Positions 16,002-23,798 of a stretch of 64,000 bases of DNA are shown here, piece by piece; position 1 is the stretch's first letter; each line of letters begins with the position of its first letter. A model generated the notes under the pieces. The model was not told the origin of the DNA. It searched no databases and was given only the letters and a program-made list of their open reading frames with translations. Source of the DNA: Schlegelella_A sp963778525 (lineage in GTDB: Bacteria > Pseudomonadota > Gammaproteobacteria > Burkholderiales > Burkholderiaceae_C); the NCBI GenBank assembly GCA_963778525.1, contig CAVZUJ010000001.1, positions 186,001 through 250,000 of the forward strand, read 5' to 3'. The translations under genes were made by a program, and so were the position numbers.

Positions 16002-16770
16002 GAACCTGACTGCCGTACCCGCCTTCAGCGACAACTACATCTGGATGATCGACGACGGCCGCAGCGCCATCGTTGTCGATCCGGGGGAAGCGGGGCCGGT
16101 GGAGGCCGCGCTCGATGCCAAGCGGCTCGCGCTGAAGGGCATTCTAGTGACCCACCACCATGCCGATCATGTCGGCGGCGTCGACGCCCTGCGGGCGCGC
16201 CTGCAAGGCCCTGTCTTCGGTCCGGCGCACGAGAAGGTGCCGCAGCCCTGTGAAGGCCACGTCGAAGGCGACGTCGTCGAGGCGCTGGACCTGAGGTTCG
16301 AGGTGATCGACGTGCCTGGCCACACCGCCGGCCATATCGCCTTCTTCAACCGTGAAGGCGCCGGCGAGCCCATCGTCTTCTGCGGCGATACCTTGTTCTC
16401 GGCCGGCTGCGGCAAGCTTTTCGAGGGCACGCCGGCGCAGATGTTCAGCTCCCTCGGCAAGCTCTCGGCGCTGCCCGATGCGACGCGCGTCTGCTGCGGC
16501 CACGAATACACGCTGTCGAACCTGCGCTTCGCCCAAGAGGTCGAGCCCGACAACGCCGATATCGCACGGCACGCCGAGGCCTGCCAGGCGCTGCGCGCGG
16601 CCGACCGGCCCACGGTGCCCTCGCCGATCGGGCGCGAGCGCCGGATCAACCCGTTCCTGCGCTGCACCGAACCCGGCGTGATCCAGGCCGCGGTGGTGCA
16701 TGGCGCCAGCGGACGCAGCGGCAGCGAGGTGCTGGCCGCGATCCGCACCTGGAAGAACGAATTCCGATGA
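16000..16770 (+). CDS. gloB: Hydroxyacylglutathione hydrolase (glyoxalase II)
   Basis: A 256-residue metallo-beta-lactamase-fold enzyme that hydrolyses S-D-lactoylglutathione to glutathione and lactate, the second step of methylglyoxal detoxification. The N-terminus AVPAFSDNYIWMI is the classic glyoxalase II opening. The dinuclear metal motif THHHADHVGG starts at residue 51, GHTAGHIAF and FCGDTLFSAGCGKLFEG supply the next ligands, and CCGHEYTLSNLRFA the last. The C-terminal substrate domain ends with NPFLR. It overlaps the next gene mltD by four bases and diverges directly from the methyltransferase gene. Confidence 0.95.
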   Translation: MNLTAVPAFSDNYIWMIDDGRSAIVVDPGEAGPVEAALDAKRLALKGILVTHHHADHVGGVDALRARLQGPVFGPAHEKVPQPCEGHVEGDVVEALDLRFEVIDVPGHTAGHIAFFNREGAGEPIVFCGDTLFSAGCGKLFEGTPAQMFSSLGKLSALPDATRVCCGHEYTLSNLRFAQEVEPDNADIARHAEACQALRAADRPTVPSPIGRERRINPFLRCTEPGVIQAAVVHGASGRSGSEVLAAIRTWKNEFR

Positions 16771-18431
16771 CGACACAACCGACAGCCTCGGCGTGGCTGC
16801 AGCGTACTTCTGCGCTGCTCTGGCCCCTCCTCTTCGCCGGATGCGTGTCGGCACCTTCGTCGCCTCTCTCTTCAAGTCTCGCCGCTGCGTCGGCGCCCTC
16901 GTCCTCGGCGTCGGCGCCTGCCGACAAGGCGATCGACGATGCCGCGGCGCAAAGCGTGGCCATCGCGGCCTCCGAGCCGCAAGAGGTGGTGGCGGCGCCC
17001 GTCCCGATCGATCCCGAACGTCCGAACGTCCATATCAACATCGACGATCGCGCCGCCCGCGTCGACCTGTGGGACCGGGTGCGGCGCGGCTTCGCCATGC
17101 CCGACATCGACAACGACCTGGTGCGCGACCGCGAGCGCTGGTACGCGACGCGGCCGGACTACGTGGCGCGCATGACCGAGCGCGGCGGCCGCTACCTGTT
17201 CTACATCGTCGAGGAGCTCGACAAGCGCGGCATGCCGACCGAGCTGGCGCTGCTGCCCTTCATCGAGAGCGCCTACAACCCGCAGGCGATGTCGGTGGCG
17301 CGCGCCTCCGGCATGTGGCAGTTCGTGCCGTCGACCGGACGCGACTACGAGCTCAAGCAGAACATGTTCCGCGACGATCGGCGCGACGTGCTGGCGTCGA
17401 CCCGCGCCGCACTCGACTACCTGCAGAAGCTCTACGGCATGTTCGGCGACTGGCAGCTCGCGCTGGCGGCCTACAACTGGGGCGAAGGCAGCGTGCAGAA
17501 AGCGGTGGCGAAGAACCAGAAGGCCGGCCTGCCCACCGACTACGCCAGTCTGCGCATGCCGGCCGAGACGCAGATGTACCTGCCGAAGCTGCAGGCGGTG
17601 AAGAACATCGTCGCGCGGCCGGCCGATTTCGGGCTGCAGTTGCCCGAGCTCCTCAACCACCCGTATTTCCTGAGCGTGCCGATCGAGCACGACATGGATG
17701 TCGCCGTCGCGGTGCGCATTGCCGGCATGCCGCTCGAGGAATTCGAGACGCTCAATCCGCAGATGAACCGGCCGGTGATCCTGGCCGCCGGCACGCCGCA
17801 GGTGCTGCTGCCCTACGACAACGCCAACCGCTTCGTGCGCGAGCTGCCTCAATATCGCGGCCCGCTTGCGACCTGGACGGCATGGGCGGCGCCGAAGACG
17901 ATGACTCCGGCGGAAGCAGCGAAGTCGGTCGGCATGAGCGAAGCGCACCTGCGCGAGGTCAACCGGATACCGGCCCGCATGCTCATCAAGGCGGGCTCGA
18001 CCCTGCTCGTGCCGCGCGGCAACGCCTTGCTTGCCGACGTGTCGAGCCAGGTCGCCGACAACGCCATGCTGGCCCTCGCCCCGCTCTCGCCGCCCCTGCG
18101 AAAGGTGTCGCTGCGCGCCGGCCGGCACGAGAGCGTGGCCTCCGTCGCCAAGCGCTACAAGGTCCCGCCGGCCCAGGTGGCGCAGTGGAACGACGTGGGC
18201 GCCGCAGCGACCTTCGCGCCCGGCCAGAGCATCATCGTCTACGTGGCTGCGGCAAACCACAAGACGGCGCCGAGCGCAGTGCATACCGCAAGCAACCACG
18301 GCGCCAGCCACGCGAGCCATCCATCGCACTCGTCGGCACGCGTCGCCAGCAACCATCCGGCGACGACGCGCGCGGCGCCGGCGGCCAAGCCCGCGGCGCG
18401 CGGCACGCACGAGCACCTCGCAAAGAACTGA
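16767..18431 (+). CDS. mltD: Membrane-bound lytic murein transglycosylase D with LysM domains
   Basis: A 554-residue lipoprotein. The signal peptide ends in the lipobox LFAGC (C26). The SLT catalytic domain has its glutamate in LLPFIESAYNPQAMS (E167), followed by ASGMWQFVPSTGRDYEL and ALAAYNWGEGSVQKA. Towards the C-terminus a degenerate LysM (about residues 380-415) and a clearer LysM (about 445-495: ESVASVAKRYKVPPAQVAQWN) bind peptidoglycan. The last 55 residues are a His/Ala/Ser-rich low-complexity tail. It cleaves glycan strands with formation of 1,6-anhydro-muropeptides at the outer membrane. It is translationally coupled to gloB (ATGA overlap), as in many Gammaproteobacteria and Betaproteobacteria. 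Confidence 0.93.
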   Translation: MTTQPTASAWLQRTSALLWPLLFAGCVSAPSSPLSSSLAAASAPSSSASAPADKAIDDAAAQSVAIAASEPQEVVAAPVPIDPERPNVHINIDDRAARVDLWDRVRRGFAMPDIDNDLVRDRERWYATRPDYVARMTERGGRYLFYIVEELDKRGMPTELALLPFIESAYNPQAMSVARASGMWQFVPSTGRDYELKQNMFRDDRRDVLASTRAALDYLQKLYGMFGDWQLALAAYNWGEGSVQKAVAKNQKAGLPTDYASLRMPAETQMYLPKLQAVKNIVARPADFGLQLPELLNHPYFLSVPIEHDMDVAVAVRIAGMPLEEFETLNPQMNRPVILAAGTPQVLLPYDNANRFVRELPQYRGPLATWTAWAAPKTMTPAEAAKSVGMSEAHLREVNRIPARMLIKAGSTLLVPRGNALLADVSSQVADNAMLALAPLSPPLRKVSLRAGRHESVASVAKRYKVPPAQVAQWNDVGAAATFAPGQSIIVYVAAANHKTAPSAVHTASNHGASHASHPSHSSARVASNHPATTRAAPAAKPAARGTHEHLAKN

Positions 18432-18449
18432 TCGCGTTGCGCGGCGCCT

Positions 18450-19040
18450 TCAGCGCCGGTCGACGAAGGCGTGCGCGATGGTGCCGAGATCGACGTACTC
18501 GAGCTCGCTGCCGATCGGCACGCCGCGCGCCAGCCGCGTCACCCGCACGCCGCGCGACTGCAGCGCCTCCGAGAGCACGTGCGCCGTCGCCTCGCCTTCG
18601 GCCGTGAAATTGGTCGCCAGAATGACCTCCTCGACCGTGCCGTCGATGGCTCGATCGAGCAACTGGCGCGCCCCGATCTCGAGCGGCCCGATGCCGTCGA
18701 GCGGGCTGAGCCGGCCCATCAGCACGAAGTAGAGGCCGCGATAGCTGCCGGTGCGCTCGAGCGCCGCCTGATCGGCCGGCGTCTCGACGACGAGCAGCTG
18801 GCGTCGGTCGCGCGCGCTGTCGACACAGATGCTGCAGCGCGTCTGCTCGGTGAAGGTGTGGCAGAGCTCGCAGTGGCGCACCCGCGCCACTGCCTGCTGG
18901 AGCGAATCGGCAATGCGGCGGGCGCCGTCGCGATCGTGCTGCAGCAGGTGGTAGGCCATGCGCTGCGCCGACTTGACGCCGACGCCCGGCAACCGGCGCA
19001 AGGCCTCGACCAGCCCTTCGAGCGACGCTTCGACGGCCAC
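18450..19040 (-). CDS. recR: Recombination mediator protein RecR
   Basis: A 196-residue RecR of the RecFOR pathway, which loads RecA on gapped DNA. It has the N-terminal HhH region (LRRLPGVGVKSAQRMAYHLL), a C4 zinc finger (CELCHTFTEQTRCSIC), and a Toprim domain (LLVVETPADQAALERTGSYRGLYFVLMGRLSPLDGIGP). The GTG start at 19040 overlaps the ebfC stop (TAGTG). The dnaX-ebfC-recR order is a widely conserved bacterial operon. The length matches the usual about 200 residues. Confidence 0.96.
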   Translation of the reverse strand: MAVEASLEGLVEALRRLPGVGVKSAQRMAYHLLQHDRDGARRIADSLQQAVARVRHCELCHTFTEQTRCSICVDSARDRRQLLVVETPADQAALERTGSYRGLYFVLMGRLSPLDGIGPLEIGARQLLDRAIDGTVEEVILATNFTAEGEATAHVLSEALQSRGVRVTRLARGVPIGSELEYVDLGTIAHAFVDRR

Positions 19041-19366
19041 TAGAACGGCAGCTTCATTCCAGGCGGCAAGGGCATGCCGGCCGTCAGCTTGCCCATCTTC
19101 TCCTGGCTCACGGCTTCGGCCCGACGCACGCCGTCGTTGAACGCGGCCGCCACCAGGTCCTCGAGCATCTCCTTGTCGTCGCCGACGAGGCTCGGATCGA
19201 TCGTGATGCGCTTGACGTCGTGCTTGCAGGTCATCGTGACCTTGACCAGGCCGGCACCGGACTGGCCCTCGACCTCCATGGTGGCGAGCTCGTCCTGCGC
19301 CTTCTTCAGGTTGTCCTGCATCGCCTGGGCCTGCTTCATCAGGCCCGCGAGTTGACCTTTCATCAT
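19040..19366 (-). CDS. ebfC: YbaB/EbfC family nucleoid-associated protein
   Basis: A 108-residue small DNA-binding protein of the YbaB/EbfC family, which forms a tweezer-like dimer and binds DNA. The N-terminus MKGQLAGLMKQAQAMQDNLKKAQDEL forms the long helix, followed by VEGQSGAGLVKVTMTCKHDVKRITIDPSL and a C-terminal helix EDLVAAAFNDGVRRAEAVSQEKM. The start is ATG 19366 (or the next ATG, 19363), preceded by GAGGAG. It lies 20 bases after dnaX and is coupled to recR. Confidence 0.94.
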   Translation of the reverse strand: MMKGQLAGLMKQAQAMQDNLKKAQDELATMEVEGQSGAGLVKVTMTCKHDVKRITIDPSLVGDDKEMLEDLVAAAFNDGVRRAEAVSQEKMGKLTAGMPLPPGMKLPF

Positions 19367-19385
19367 GTCTTCAGCTCCTCGAAAT

Positions 19386-21125
19386 TCACAGCGGCTTGAC
19401 CGAGCCTGGAACGATGCGGGCCGTCTTGTACTGCGCCAGCAGGGCCTTGACGAGCGGATCGTCATGGATGGTCTTCTCGGCCTCGGCCTGGCGCCGACGC
19501 CGCTCGGCGGCCTGGCGCTCGGCCGGCGAGTCGAGGGCCGGGCCCGGCTCGATGTCGATGCGCACCGGCCGTTGCGCAGCGTCGCCGAGCGCCACCTGCA
19601 AGCGCTCGCGCAACGCCGGCGCACGCAGGTTCTCGCGCTCGACGCGCAAGCGCCAGACCTGCTCGTTCGGATCGTCGACGATGGCCAGGCATTCGGCCTG
19701 CATCGCCAGCTCGCGGACCATGGCACCGATGCTGGCGACGTCGATCATTCGCTGCACGACGAGCGTCCAGCGATCCGCTGCGGCGCGGTTGCCGGGGGTC
19801 GGCGCCGCGGCCGGCACGGAAGGCTCCTGCACCGTCAGCGCGGGCGCCGGCTGAGTCGCTTCGCGGGCGGGCGTCGGCGCGGCGATCGGACGGCCGGCCG
19901 GTGCTCCCGCCGCTGCCGGCCGCATTGCTGACGTCGGCGATGGCGTCGACGCTGGCATCGATGACCTGGGCGTGGGTGCGGCGGTCCGTGTCGGGGTCTG
20001 GCCGGCCGGCGGGGCCGCAGCGTCGGCGCGCGGCGGGAACGCCAGCACGCGCAGCAACACCATCACCAGGCCGCTGTATTCGTCGGGTGCCAGCGCCAGC
20101 TCGGCCCGGCCAGCCAGCACGATGCTGTAGAGCAGTTGCGTCTCGTCGGGCGGCAGCAGCGCGGCGAGGCGAACGGCGACTTCGCCGTCGGGGTCCTCGC
20201 TCGAGGTCGCATCCGGCACCGCTTGCGCGATCGCCATGTCCTGCAGCAGGGCAGCCAGCTCCTCGAGCGTGCCGGCCGCCGACAGGCCGAGCTCGCGCAG
20301 GCCATCGACGACCGCGATGAGGGCGCGGCCGTCGCTGCTCGCAACGGCTTCGACGATGCGCACCGCATGGCTGCGATCGACCGCCCCGAGCATGCGCCGG
20401 ACAGGCTCTTCCTCGATCTGGCCGCTGCCGTAGGCAATCGCCTGGTCGGCAAGCGAGAGCGCATCGCGCATCGAGCCGCGCGCGGCGCGGGCGATGAGCT
20501 TCAGGGCGACCGCGTCGGTGCTCACCGATTCCTGGCGCAGCACGGTCTCGAGATGCTGGGCAATCGTGGCCGGCGCCATCGGCCGCAGATTGAATTGCAG
20601 GCAGCGCGACAGCACCGTCGCCGGCACCTTCTGCGGATCGGTGGTGGCCAGAACGAACTTCAGGTAGTCGGGCGGCTCCTCGAGCGTCTTCAGCATCGCG
20701 TTGAAGGCGGTGCTGGAGAGCATGTGCACTTCGTCGATCATGTAGACCTTGAAGCGGCCGAGCACCGGCTTGTAGACCGCCTGGTCGAGCAGCTGGGTGA
20801 TCTCGTCGACGCCGCGGTTCGACGCCGCGTCGAGCTCGACGTAGTCGATGAAGCGGCCGGCATCGATGTCGCGGCAGGCAGCGCAGACGCCGCACGGATG
20901 CGCGGTGATGCCGCCGCTGCCGTCGGGGCCGGTGCAGTTCAGCGATTTGGCGAGGATGCGCGAGACCGTGGTCTTGCCGACGCCGCGCGTGCCGGTGAAG
21001 AGGTAGGCATGGTGCAGCCGCTGCTGCGTGAGGGCGTTGGCGAGGGCCTGGATGACGTGCGCCTGCCCGACCATCGCCTCGAAATTGCGCGGCCGGTATT
21101 TGCGCGCCAGGACCGTGGTCGACAT
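19386..21125 (-). CDS. dnaX: DNA polymerase III subunits gamma and tau
   Basis: A 579-residue clamp-loader ATPase. The AAA+ core has Walker A GTRGVGKTT (about residues 45-53), a cysteine zinc module after CTGPDG (PCGVCAACRDI), Walker B with DEVHMLS, and the SRC motif in ATVLSRCLQFNL. Residues about 370-450 are a Pro/Ala/Thr-rich linker, and the last 130 residues form the tau-specific domain that binds polymerase and helicase. I see no A-rich slippery heptamer like that used in Escherichia coli to make gamma, so tau alone may be produced, or gamma by proteolysis. First gene of dnaX-ebfC-recR; divergent from the PurM-like gene with 70 bases between. Confidence 0.96.
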   Translation of the reverse strand: MSTTVLARKYRPRNFEAMVGQAHVIQALANALTQQRLHHAYLFTGTRGVGKTTVSRILAKSLNCTGPDGSGGITAHPCGVCAACRDIDAGRFIDYVELDAASNRGVDEITQLLDQAVYKPVLGRFKVYMIDEVHMLSSTAFNAMLKTLEEPPDYLKFVLATTDPQKVPATVLSRCLQFNLRPMAPATIAQHLETVLRQESVSTDAVALKLIARAARGSMRDALSLADQAIAYGSGQIEEEPVRRMLGAVDRSHAVRIVEAVASSDGRALIAVVDGLRELGLSAAGTLEELAALLQDMAIAQAVPDATSSEDPDGEVAVRLAALLPPDETQLLYSIVLAGRAELALAPDEYSGLVMVLLRVLAFPPRADAAAPPAGQTPTRTAAPTPRSSMPASTPSPTSAMRPAAAGAPAGRPIAAPTPAREATQPAPALTVQEPSVPAAAPTPGNRAAADRWTLVVQRMIDVASIGAMVRELAMQAECLAIVDDPNEQVWRLRVERENLRAPALRERLQVALGDAAQRPVRIDIEPGPALDSPAERQAAERRRRQAEAEKTIHDDPLVKALLAQYKTARIVPGSVKPL

Positions 21126-21195
21126 GCGAACGATTCTACGGGCCGGCCCTTCTCGCCCGCGCGCTGCGGGATAATCCTGCGACGACCTGGACCCG

Positions 21196-22329
21196 ATGGC
21201 GACCGACCCGACAGACCCCTCCCCGTTGAGCTACGGCGGCTCGGGCGTCAACTACGACGTCATCGATCCGCTCAAGGTGGCGGCCCAGCGCGCCGCCGCG
21301 GCAACCGCGGTGCACCTCGACGCGCACGGCTTCAGCGAGGTCGAGGCATCGCGCGGCGAATCGGCCTATGTGATCGACGTCGGCCCCTTCTATCTGGCCA
21401 GCATCGTCGAGTGCCTGGGCTCGAAGTCGCTGGTCGCCGATGCGATGGAAAAGCTCACCGGCAAGAGCGCCTACGCGGCGATCGCGCAGGACACCATCGC
21501 GATGGCGGTCAACGACCTGATCACGGTCGGCGCGACGCCGCTGATGATCCATGCGTACTGGGCCGCCGGCGGCTCCGAATGGTTTGCCGACACGGTTCGC
21601 TCGGCGGCCCTGCTCGAAGGCTGGAAGCGCGCCTGCGACCAATGCGGCATTGCCTGGGGCGGTGGCGAGACGCCAGCGCTCGCCGGCATCGTCGAGGCCG
21701 GCCGGATCGACTTGGCGGCCTCGTGCACGGGCATCGTCAGCCCGAAGAACCGGCTCTCGGTCGGCGACCACCTGGCGGTCGGCGACGCGATCGTGCTGCT
21801 GGCCGCAAGCGGCATCCACGCCAACGGCCTGAGCCTCGCGCGCCAGCTCGCGGCGCGCCTGCCGCAGGGCTACCTCACGCCGCTCGGCGGCAGCGCCGTG
21901 CCGATCAGCTTCGGCGAGGCGCTGCTCGAGCCGACACCGCTCTATTCCCCGATCACCGAAGCCGTGTTCCGGGCCGGCGTGCGGCCGCACTATGCCGCCA
22001 ACATCACCGGCCACGGCTGGCGCAAGCTGATGCGCCATCGCGGCGACTTCGTCTATCGCATGCATACCGTGCCCGACGTGCCGGCGGTGCTGAAATTCAT
22101 CCAGTCCGAGGCCGGGATGTCGGACCATGACGCCTACGGCACCTTCAACATGGGCGCCGGCTTCGCCCTCTTCGTCGCCGCCGAGGATGCCGAACGCACG
22201 GCCGCGGCAGCGCGCAAGGCTGGCGTCGATGCCTGGGTCGCGGGCAAGGTCGAGGCTGGCCCGAAACGCCTGGTCATCGAGCCCGTCGGCGTGCAATACG
22301 AGGGCGATGCGCTCGGCCTGCGCGCCTGA
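21196..22329 (+). CDS. PurM (AIR synthase)-family protein, divergent
   Basis: A 377-residue ATP-dependent enzyme of the PurM/ThiL/HypE/SelD superfamily. It aligns along its whole length with AIR synthase: YGGSGVNYD near the N-terminus, IAQDTIAMAVNDLITVGATPLMIHAYWA, WGGGETPALAGIV, and GIHANGLSLARQL. However, the canonical substrate/nucleotide loop (TDGVGTK in standard PurM) is replaced by VECLGSK. It is also about 30 residues longer than typical PurM (about 345-350). It could be the cell's purine enzyme or a paralogue with another phosphorylated or carboxylated substrate. It stands alone next to dnaX and the SRP RNA. Confidence 0.75.
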   Translation: MATDPTDPSPLSYGGSGVNYDVIDPLKVAAQRAAAATAVHLDAHGFSEVEASRGESAYVIDVGPFYLASIVECLGSKSLVADAMEKLTGKSAYAAIAQDTIAMAVNDLITVGATPLMIHAYWAAGGSEWFADTVRSAALLEGWKRACDQCGIAWGGGETPALAGIVEAGRIDLAASCTGIVSPKNRLSVGDHLAVGDAIVLLAASGIHANGLSLARQLAARLPQGYLTPLGGSAVPISFGEALLEPTPLYSPITEAVFRAGVRPHYAANITGHGWRKLMRHRGDFVYRMHTVPDVPAVLKFIQSEAGMSDHDAYGTFNMGAGFALFVAAEDAERTAAAARKAGVDAWVAGKVEAGPKRLVIEPVGVQYEGDALGLRA

Positions 22330-22364
22330 CCGTCATCGGCTGCCGCGAATGGCAGCGCGGTCTC

Positions 22365-22370
22365 TACAAT
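22365..22370 (+). promoter_or_regulatory. Likely -10 element of the SRP RNA promoter
   Basis: TACAAT ends 7 bases before the first base of the predicted SRP RNA, the correct distance for a sigma-70 transcription start. No strong -35 hexamer is obvious. Inferred from position. Confidence 0.55.
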
Positions 22371-22377
22371 GGGCGCC

Positions 22378-22471
22378 GACGGGCCTCCCCGCATGGAAGC
22401 GCGGCCAACCGGGTCAGGTCGGGAACGAAGCAGCCCTAACCGTTGCGACCAGTGCCGGGGTCAGGTCCGTC
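22378..22471 (+). ncRNA. ffs: Signal recognition particle RNA, small bacterial (4.5S) type
   Basis: A 94-base RNA gene. It contains the invariant Ffh-binding apical region, GGTCAGGTCGGGAACGAAGC followed by AGCC at about 22412-22435, and a 3' side with GACCAGTGCCGGGGTCAGG. The ends GACGGGCCT and AGGTCCGTC pair, with one G-U, to close the helix. No Alu domain is present, as expected for Proteobacteria. The RNA joins Ffh to target membrane proteins to the translocon. Confidence 0.9.
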
Positions 22472-22577
22472 ACCTGATTCCGAAAGCCTCTTTACCTACC
22501 CCGACTTGAGCACTGGCTCGAGTTCCCAGCCGGTCGGTGTGTCATTCGGTAGAGAACCGCAGGGCCAAGAGTTCCAA

Positions 22578-23546
22578 TCAGTCCACTCGACGCATCCAGA
22601 ACGAGGAAGGGCGGCTTGGGTGACGGCCGCAGGACGGAATCGAGCGAAGGAACTCCTCGGGATGAAGGCGGAACAGCGCGTGAGTGGGGAGGATGACCTC
22701 GAACGCCGAGCTGAAAAGCAAAAGAGCCTGCAGCAGATACTGTTCGTTCCAGAAGAACCGCGATTCGCGGATCCACTCACGAGGGTACTCAAACGGCAAG
22801 AAGACGTCATGGACATGCACGACGACGCCGGGAGCCAGTCGAGGGAGGATTTCGAGGTACAGGTGGTTGACGTCGCTGCCGATGGATGCGACGTGGCTGG
22901 AATCGATGAAAAGTACGTCACCGGCGCCCAGCGCCTCGAATTCGGAAAACGGGACCGACTGCACAAATGAAGGCAGCATCCGCGTGACGCCGGACGGCAA
23001 GGGCGAGAGATACGGGGGCGGATAAGGCTCGATCGCAACGAACTCGCATGCCGCAGCGGGGTCGTCCCGGAGGTTGCGAGCCACTGCCTCGCTGATCAGG
23101 AGCGTGGTGTAACCCGACCCGACCTCGATGATCCGCCGGGGCTTCAGCTCGCGAACCATGCTGTAGAGGGTCTCGGCGTCGCCTCCGGAATAGGCCGAGT
23201 TGTCGAGGTAGAACCCTTGCGGATCGGCCGGGCTGTCGAAAGCGAAGGCGTCGTATTCATCGCGATATTTCGCCGCAAACCGGGCGAGTGACGCCAGCCC
23301 TTCATCCATCCGAAGCGCTATCCCATGGCAATCGGACTGGCCCGACCACATCGTTTCGGGGACCGCAAGTGTCCGGGGGATCGGCGTGTAGAAATGAACG
23401 GGCAGAACGTGCAGTCCATTACGTTCCGCGTGGTCGAAGAGGTCGCCTCGCCAATGGTTCCAGTAGCCTGAGTACCACCCGGTACGTTTCAGCGTCCAGA
23501 TCGCCGCCTTCGCCATTAGCGTTTTCGCATGCCATCCCGCATCCAT
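22578..23546 (-). CDS. Class I SAM-dependent methyltransferase (Methyltransf_24-like)
   Basis: A 322-residue protein. The SAM-binding motif is clear: RRIIEVGSGYTTLLISEAVARN near residue 136, the acidic ribose-binding part EFVAIEPYPPPYL, and GDVLFIDSSHVASIGSDVNHLYLEILPRLAPGVVVHVHDVFLPFEYP, which is the signature of the methyltransferase 24 group often found in polysaccharide and natural-product loci. It stands alone, with a 106-base gap to the SRP RNA and a 252-base gap to the HDOD gene, and its codon choice looks less GC-biased than its neighbours, so horizontal acquisition is possible. The acceptor is unknown. Confidence 0.82.
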   Translation of the reverse strand: MDAGWHAKTLMAKAAIWTLKRTGWYSGYWNHWRGDLFDHAERNGLHVLPVHFYTPIPRTLAVPETMWSGQSDCHGIALRMDEGLASLARFAAKYRDEYDAFAFDSPADPQGFYLDNSAYSGGDAETLYSMVRELKPRRIIEVGSGYTTLLISEAVARNLRDDPAAACEFVAIEPYPPPYLSPLPSGVTRMLPSFVQSVPFSEFEALGAGDVLFIDSSHVASIGSDVNHLYLEILPRLAPGVVVHVHDVFLPFEYPREWIRESRFFWNEQYLLQALLLFSSAFEVILPTHALFRLHPEEFLRSIPSCGRHPSRPSSFWMRRVD

Positions 23547-23798
23547 CGCGCTCGTCTCCTCCTCTAGATGAAACGGCCGCCGGCCCGCCCTTCATAAACC
23601 GATTCGACGTTCTCTCCGAGACTTGACTCTACCCACAAAGGCAATGCCAACTTTCCACGATAAATTTGCAAGGAGGCATCGGATGGGCACTCGGCCGAGC
23701 CTTAGGATCGCCGCCGCGGATGCCCGATAGGTCGATCTTGCGGGGCGGCAGGAGACACCATTCGAGCTTTGTCAGTACCTGCCTCTTCCCGAGGCTTG

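Noticed and set aside
19386..21125. Programmed -1 frameshift in dnaX producing the gamma subunit.
   Set aside because: No A-rich slippery heptamer with downstream stem-loop is visible.
23683..23730. A 15-codon ORF with a perfect AAGGAGG ribosome-binding site at 23670-23676, in the 252-base gap after the methyltransferase.
   Set aside because: No gene follows on the same strand, no promoter is evident, and a purine-rich match of this length can occur by chance. The rest of the gap (23547-23798) shows nothing recognisable.
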